Shown here piece by piece: positions 57,746-64,000 of a stretch of 64,000 nucleotides of DNA. The stretch comes from Dryococelus australis. Lineage: Eukaryota; Arthropoda; Insecta; Phasmatodea; Phasmatidae. How positions within the stretch are numbered: position 1 is the stretch's first letter; every line of letters starts with the position of its first letter. Made by a program: the position numbers and the translations under genes. The stretch is taken from positions 127,385,338 through 127,449,337 of the forward strand of contig CM057000.1 in the NCBI GenBank assembly GCA_029891345.1, written 5' to 3'. The notes under the pieces were generated by a model that was not told the origin of the DNA, searched no databases, and saw only the letters and a program-made list of their open reading frames with translations.

Positions 57746-60700
57746 GGTAAATTTTCACACATGTGTAACTAATTCCTGCGCAGTTCCTACTGTTCTGGGT
57801 ATAGTGTTGTAGTGTGAAGTGTCGTGTATCATGCAAATGAACGCTGCGATGACATCACACAGTACCACGATCCAACCCGCAGGCCATACACTGTACGTTA
57901 TGTGTTACAGGCTGTAGAACAGAAACGAAGAGTTCGCGGAACTATGTCCATATAACATTTTTTTTTCATCTTCTAGATGCGAGGAGCGTTTCCCCGAATT
58001 GTTAACATGCAATTTTCCAACATCCCGTATAAAATGACGCAATGCACGTATCGCAGGGTGAATATTGAAACAGCTACCACCAAGTGATGAATGTCAAGTT
58101 ATTCCCGAGTGGAGAGTGAGAAACATACCAACGAAGAGCATAATGGATTCGTAATTGCAACGCACGAACTGCCTGATGCAGCGTATAAATTGTGCGCAGC
58201 GTGCCGTAAGCTACGTCACTGGGTTTTTTACTTCCGGCGCGTCATCTCTGAAGTCAAGTAATTTCGCTCACTCGCGGCAATAAAACCAATCAGTTTGGGA
58301 AGTAACCTAACTCATCGAAGATAAAAAAAAAAGAATAGATTGACAATTGAACACACAACGGGAGATGAGGCATTTAAATCTAACTTCAACCTTATTACGC
58401 CCATATAAAGCTCACCCGAAGTAATCTTACTTGCTTAGTTCTATATATCTTTAATCAAACTGACGTAACTTTCCATTAATTTTGCCTAAAAATAAAAAAA
58501 ATCGCAGAATCTATTTGTAAGATCTTCGGGTGAAATGCACTTTTAAGTCGAAACAATCACCTGCCAGGTAAATTGATTTACGATTTAATCGTTTGGCGGC
58601 GAATATCTCTTTTCTACTGCACGTTACGTCAAACAATGAAGGCTTGAAAATTTTCTATTATTCCGTTTCATACTAAATGCTGCAACACCACCTTGGCATG
58701 GAGAATAGATGAGCTGCCTCCTTCGAAAGGTTTGGGAGTAGTCCTGGAAAATTCCGACTCTGACCCAGGAGGGATTTGAAATGTCCTGCATAACTTCTCC
58801 CTCTATTTTATCGCCCGTTCGAAGAAAGATATTGTAAAACTGCTTAGGATTGTAAAACTGCTTAGGATTGATTTTCAAGGCGGTAATTTGAATGAAAGCA
58901 TTTCCAATCGCTTCGAAAGCGAGGCAGGAAACTTGAAATATGAAGCACCGATCTCCTCACGTACTCCTAAAGAAGAGAAACCAATTACAGAAAGCAATTT
59001 AAGAGTTTCATAAAAAATTCTCCCGCTAATGTTAATTCCAATAAACTGCGGTCCCGCTAAAATTTGAAATAAATTTTAAAGGCTTTCTGTACAATTGCGT
59101 TAATTTATCAACCACAAAGACGGTGCAAATTTTAGAAAATTATAGTATAACCTTATGCTAATTTGTAATTTGAGTTCCTTCCGGTATAATAAACAATTTA
59201 TTTTTATTGCCATAATTACGTAAAGAGGGAATTTTGCCAAACAAATGCGAACTTCTGCTGCATGACATCACAAAATATCTTTATTACAATTATTTTATGT
59301 TTCTACACTAGATATAACATAACTTAACATTTTGAATTCATATAGTTCCAGAATTTTGGATTATTTTTTGACAAAAAACAATAAAGAAATATTGAAATAT
59401 TTTTATATACCCTGTAAGAAATAATGAACTGATTACTTTTATCATATCGTTCATCAGATTACTAAAACTACGATGCATGTGTAACATTGTAAAATTAAAT
59501 CTCCGAAAGTAGTGTAAGTTTGTATATGATCTGTCAAGAAGTCACTGTCAGATATTCTTAAAAATCATTTATGACTACGACGGTTCTTTTCTATTTCCTT
59601 AATTGAATTTGCGGCCACACAAAAAAGGCAGAAGCATAAAATTGCACTGCTACGAGAAAATGCGAAAATGTTATTTACATCTCTATTAATTGGTTGGCTG
59701 CAGATCAATGTCCGGAATTTTTTTATGTTCATACTCTTGTTCCTGACTTCGAAGAACAGGCATTTTGCTGCACATAATTTCAACTATTTCTGTAAATACA
59801 TATTTCATAAATCAAAAGTACACATATGAATAAACCGAATGACCCTAATTTAACTATTGGGTTTTTAATTTGTCAGTAAAGGTACTACACAATACTTTTG
59901 TGTGGTCAAATGAAGTTGATGCTCCATTGCTTCCCATATAATGTCTTGGTGGTATACCACTTGCAAATTTCGTCCGAAAATGATTGCAGGTTCTGTGTCT
60001 GTGAAACAAAATCTCAAACGTATCTTAATGTTTTCAATTTTATTCCAATTTTTGAGCACACAGCGTTATATCAGAGGACGTGAATTTTCTGCATAAAACA
60101 TTCCTGTATATGTAGGTACACTTATAATGACTGTATTGGAATCAATAATTTTATAATTTTAGAAAATAAGATGATGTTTATATTGCCTTCATTGTTGTTG
60201 GTAAAATGATGCAAGCGATAAATTAAAATTAAAATCTATTTTATCTTCGTTAATGTGGAATTTATTTCATCATAAGAAATTATTACATTTGTGTATTTGC
60301 CAAAATTGCTTGAAGTCAATTATATTCTACTTTTTTTAATGTTTCAGTAAAAATAATTTTAACACTTGAAATTATTAAGACCTCCACAAAATCATGTCAG
60401 CTCATTTTTACTTTTGGATAAACACTCGAATATCACTAACACTTTTCATAATTTAATTTTCCCATTTTGTGGGAATATTTGCTCAATCACTCATAAATCA
60501 TCATGAATTTACGAAATCCTGACACTTTCTTGTCAAGGAAAGATTCCCATTTTCCTTTTGGTATTATTTTTCTCAAGACCAGCAGCTCCTTAATATAAGA
60601 ATGGCCGTGACAAAGAATGGTCCACCTTACGCGGATACCCCCCAAAATTTCCGGGACGGTTGCAGATCACGAAATTCGGTTTTCGTTAAATGAAATTATG

Positions 60701-60956
60701 TACGGAGGCAAGTGATTTCTCGAAACGTGACTATTTATAACACGCGTATGGACATTAATAATTAAACCACGTATGATTTTTCCTGTAAATATACATTTAC
60801 TTCAACGGCATCTAAAAGTAAGTGCAAAGAGAAATTCAGTGATATAGCGTATGCAATGGAAATTAAAACAGAAACGTCAAGCAATAATGTGCAAATAAAA
60901 TAAAGATAGGTAGGCCGGTAGCATGGTGTAGTCGACCTGTAATCACAGCTGTACAC
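57746..60956. other. No recognisable gene
   Basis: AT-rich. A small 17-bp tandem duplication (actgcttaggattgtaaa x2) is at about 58834-58870. Short frames only. Confidence 0.45.
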
Positions 60957-61237
60957 TCTTAATCTGAATCAGTGATCATCTCACTGTTTCAATCAGTTAG
61001 CAGTACCTGACTGATTCGACAGTCACTTCAGTGAACTTAACTGATGAATCAGTGAAAAAAAATACCAGATTTCCTTCACTTATTGATTCAGCGACATTTT
61101 CCACTGATTCGTCAGTCATTATTTTTCACTGTCAGTGGTTTATTTTTGACTGATGGATCAGTTGAACAGCGTGTAAAAATAGCCGTTGAACAACTTGTAT
61201 CAAGTTAAATAACAACGAACCTTAATCCTAATATTAA

Positions 61238-61485
61238 TCATACTATAAATGCGAAAGTTTGTATGATTGTTTGTTACTCAATTACGTCATAACGGCTGGA
61301 CGGATTTCGGTGACGTTTCGTACAGCCATAGATTATATTATGGATTAGCACATAGGATACTTGTCATCCCGGAAAAACGAACAGTTTCTTAGGGAATATA
61401 TAAAATATGCCACCAACCATTTGAGTAGGCACTGGTTGGTGGTCTAATTTTTTTGCACGCGGGTAGAGCCACGGTAACAGCTAGT
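61238..61485 (+). mobile_element. Helitron-like non-autonomous piece (candidate)
   Basis: It begins tcatactataaatgcgaaag and ends with a small GC hairpin (cgcgggtagagccacg) followed after 8 bases by CTAG and T, the layout of a Helitron 3' end (hairpin then CTRR). The internal text (tgtttgttactcaattacgt, aaaacgaacagtttctta) is of a kind I recall as widespread in insect genomes. There are no terminal inverted repeats, as expected for Helitrons. Confidence 0.5.
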
Positions 61486-61835
61486 GAAATAATAAAACCA
61501 ATACAAAATACTTTGTAAAATGTGTTTCGTTTTTCAAAGCACCATTTCACGAGGTAATATAAACATTCAGCGTTTCATTCCGTTTTTACGTCTTTCATTT
61601 CGTTTTCATGTAATTATCACAACGCTCTGTTTGAAGTATTAAACTGCATATAATGAGGTGACAAGAGTGCACTCATATAAACTATTCGTTTTAACAATCC
61701 TAACAGGGACCAAATTAAACCAAAAACGAAAACTAAGAGCATAAAAATTTAAATCTTCATGATTTCGATAAGAACTGCAAGACGTATATTTTCCTCCTAC
61801 TTTTACAACTTGGCTTTGCAGTACAGATAGATTCC

Positions 61836-62008
61836 CTGTCCTCATATCTCAGGGGTATGGTGGCCGACTTGTAGTAGGAGGGTCGCGGGTTCGCGCCCTG
61901 GTACCTCCGATGCTGTAGATACTTTTCAGTTCGCTTGACGCTCTGGAGTGTGTCAACAAGTCGGTCTCACTAGAGCTTCGTCAACATCAAATTTAAATTT
62001 CACAATAC
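61836..62008 (+). mobile_element. SINE family 1 (tRNA-derived), forward copy
   Basis: The head gtcctcatatctcaggggta, ggccgacttgtagtagg and B box gggttcgcgcc match 13028-13222 in reverse. The body includes gtgtcaacaagtcggtctca and agagcttcgtcaacatcaaa. The poly-A tail is worn. It is inserted in the 60957-62335 element. Confidence 0.85.
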
Positions 62009-62335
62009 CACCAAATGAAGGAAAACGAAAGAGAAAAATAGTAAATACGAAAATTTCTTACTTTTTTTAAATTGCGCAATATAAGCAGTAAACTATAGTA
62101 AACATGTTTATTTCACGTAATTATTTGGGTAAATTCAATGAAAACAATATTTGATGTCACTGTCACTTATTCAATGAGTGAAATAATTTCACGTCAATTA
62201 TTCAATCAGTGAAAATTTTTCCCTGTAACAGTTAGTGGTTTCCCACTGATTATAAGTGGAGCCATTTTCACAGATTCGACTTGTTGAATTTCACTGCGAA
62301 TCAGTGGTTTTCCATTGATTCGGATTTACAGTGTA

Positions 62336-62639
62336 AGCAAGCAACACGCGCCGTAACTCATCTTGTGGGACCGCTTCCTCATAGCAGCGTAGCGCTTACT
62401 TTAACAAGGCAAGGAGCACGGAATGCGATATTGGACAAAGGAGAGCACCGCCAGCGGGGGGAAGATGGGCTATTTGAGTGCAAGTCTGATATCAATACAT
62501 TACATTTTATTCAGACACCAACGTAATTCAAGAGATAAGTTTCCTAGTTATTAACTGTACTGAGTAACGTGTGCGTAAATCGTATCCGCATGCATAGTAT
62601 AAAATAGCACAGTTACTTTTTTTTTCACAGCGCGTGTTC
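62336..62639. other. No recognisable feature
   Basis: Flank between the TIR element and the transposase relic. It should contain the 3' end of the Tc1/mariner element, but I could not identify a terminal repeat. Confidence 0.35.
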
Positions 62640-63640
62640 GATTTGTTAACCACCGACAGCAATACACACATGTAAACGCACATGTAGCGAGCGACGAGCA
62701 GCCTGAAGTGTTTCTGGCGTAATGCCACTGCAAGCTGCCACAGTGCGTTCCTGCGTGTCTTCTGGCGTCATAGGAACCGTGTTGTACATCCTATATTTTA
62801 GTGTTTCCCATAAGAAAAAAAATCGAGAAGTTTGAGGTCGGGGGAACGAGCTGGCCATCATAGAATACCGCCACGCCCTAACCACTGGCTTGGAAACGTT
62901 ACATTTAACACCTGCCTCGCCACCAAAGCGAAATTCATAGGACAACCATCATGCTGAAACCACATATCATGACATATGTCGATCGGTATGTCTTCCAGAA
63001 GTGCTGGTGAGGTATCTCTGAAGAAATGGGCGTACATACAGCCTGTCACTATCCATTGAATGAAGTATGGCTCTATGACATAGTATCCAACAATTCCACA
63101 CTACACCTTCACTTTCCACTGTTGCTGGTGCTCCACCTGCCGGACCCAACGCAGATACTCCGTCGCACAGTAGTGCATATTTCGTACATTTAAGCGCCCA
63201 TCGTTTGTAAAGGTCGCTTCTTCGGTCAATAGTATACTATTCGAAAAATTGATGACATCCCATACAGACATCAGAACAAATCTACAAAACTGAACACGCT
63301 GCCGTAAGTCACCTTCATATAGTACATGATGAAGAACCATGTGATACGGATGGAATTTCCGTCGGCGCAGTATCCGTAACACACTTGCTTAATTATTCCT
63401 ACGGACCTAGAAAATTCTCGCGTACCGACGTGGGAGTTCGCATAGACACGCGCCAACACATCCTGTTCACGCGTCTCGCACGTAGCAGTCTTTCATCGTA
63501 CTCGTGTTGTGGAATTCCCATCACCTTGTGACAAGAGACGAGGGCAAGTTCTTCGTGTCGTTTGCCGTGAGGTGGGTGTCCGATTGGGACACTTGGATGG
63601 CTTGCTTGGCATTTCTGCCACACTCGCCGTAAATAAGTAG
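62640..63640 (-). pseudogene. Tc1/mariner-type transposase, longest copy in the window
   Basis: Read on the minus strand, about 330 codons in several frames. The N-terminal half includes MWQKCQASHPSVP and LRILRRRKFHPYHMVLHHVL (the RKFHPYH block). The catalytic part follows: LLTEEATFTNDGRLNVRNMH, then CGIVGYYVIEPYF, DMWFQHDGCPMNFALVARQV (Asp codon at 62948-62950) and FPSQWLGRGGI. Next come WPARSPDLKLLDF and LWETLKYRMYNTV, ending with AARRSLHV and CIAVGG. The first acidic position is Glu where relatives have Asp (TDEA becomes TEEA), and a run of T shifts the frame after LLDF. It is inactive but younger-looking than the other three relics. Boundaries are approximate. Confidence 0.85.
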
Positions 63641-64000
63641 AATGTCCTGTTCGTACCCATAGCAGATTACGGGGACTGATGCTGCGTTACTATTAGGAAG
63701 GGGTCCCTCCTGGATGAGTCATGGCGCGTGTTGCTTGTTTCAATCTGTGAGTACAAGTCCCCTGCCCCATGCTACCGGCAAACATAACTCATCATATTTG
63801 CACATTATTTCCTGGCGTTTCTGTGTTACTTTCCATTGAATTTGCTATATCACTGAATTTATCCTTGCAAGTTATTTCGTACGTCGTTGAAATACATGCA
63901 TGTTTCCAGAGGAAAAATATTTGTAGTTTAATTGTTATTGTCTATGCACGCATTACGAATAGTTACTTTGCGGAACATTACTTGCTCCCGTACGTAATTT
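63641..64000. other. No recognisable feature
   Basis: Likely includes the upstream end of the transposon, but no terminal repeat can be identified before the window ends. Confidence 0.35.

Larger units (their letters stand above)
60957..62335. mobile_element. TIR element of the GAATCAGTGA type, about 1.38 kb with insertions
   Basis: The left end acactcttaatctgaatcag and right end ttgattcggatttacagtgt are inverse with a few mismatches. Both flanks (60960-61170 and 62150-62335) are crowded with short CTGATTC/GAATCAGTG repeats in both orientations. The middle holds a Helitron-like piece and a SINE, and no transposase. Dense subterminal repeats suggest a hAT- or CACTA-like non-autonomous element. 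Relatives are at 2600, 12743 and 43520. Confidence 0.7.

Overview
This 64 kb window looks like repeat-dense, AT-rich nuclear DNA from an arthropod, most likely an insect with a large genome. The reasons are the absence of bacterial-style coding, the tRNA-derived SINEs, the decayed Tc1/mariner and pogo transposases of types common in insects, and many short non-autonomous DNA elements (MITEs). I cannot name the species. I recognise no host protein-coding gene. The longest open frames are unrecognisable or lie inside transposases, so the window is probably intergenic or deep intron.

Layout. 0-6.3 kb: a Tc1/mariner transposase split by a MITE that is itself split by another MITE, then a 1.7 kb inverted repeat made of two opposed MITE copies. 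8.4-8.9 kb: a nearly perfect 35-bp x 13 minisatellite. 12.7-17 kb: a TIR element holding a SINE and tRNA-like pieces, a MITE, a second transposase relic and a 269-bp MITE with TA ends. 21-24.4 kb: four or five MITE-type elements packed edge to edge, one a 0.9 kb palindrome. 28.4-38 kb: a pair of opposed copies of a roughly 0.8 kb element with a tRNA-like core, four more members of the first MITE family (one nested), a tRNA-Glu-like SINE, and an unusual tandem array whose unit resembles the 5' half of a tRNA gene. 38.9-40.6 and 47.5-51.9 kb: degenerate arrays with a period near 290 bp, the second cut by a 2.9 kb pogo-like transposon. 53.7-57.7 kb: two SINE families (one inserted in a MITE with clear target duplications), another MITE and a transposase tail. 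61-63.6 kb: a TIR element containing a Helitron-like end and a SINE, then a long decayed Tc1/mariner transposase.

Nothing here forms an operon or pathway. Two themes stand out. One is layered insertion: several nestings can be read with their duplicated targets, which gives a relative chronology. The other is the abundance of tRNA-like (A-box/B-box) sequence, in at least four SINE-type families, inside TIR elements and in one A-box-only tandem array. All repeat relationships were found by eye within this window; none was checked against a database.
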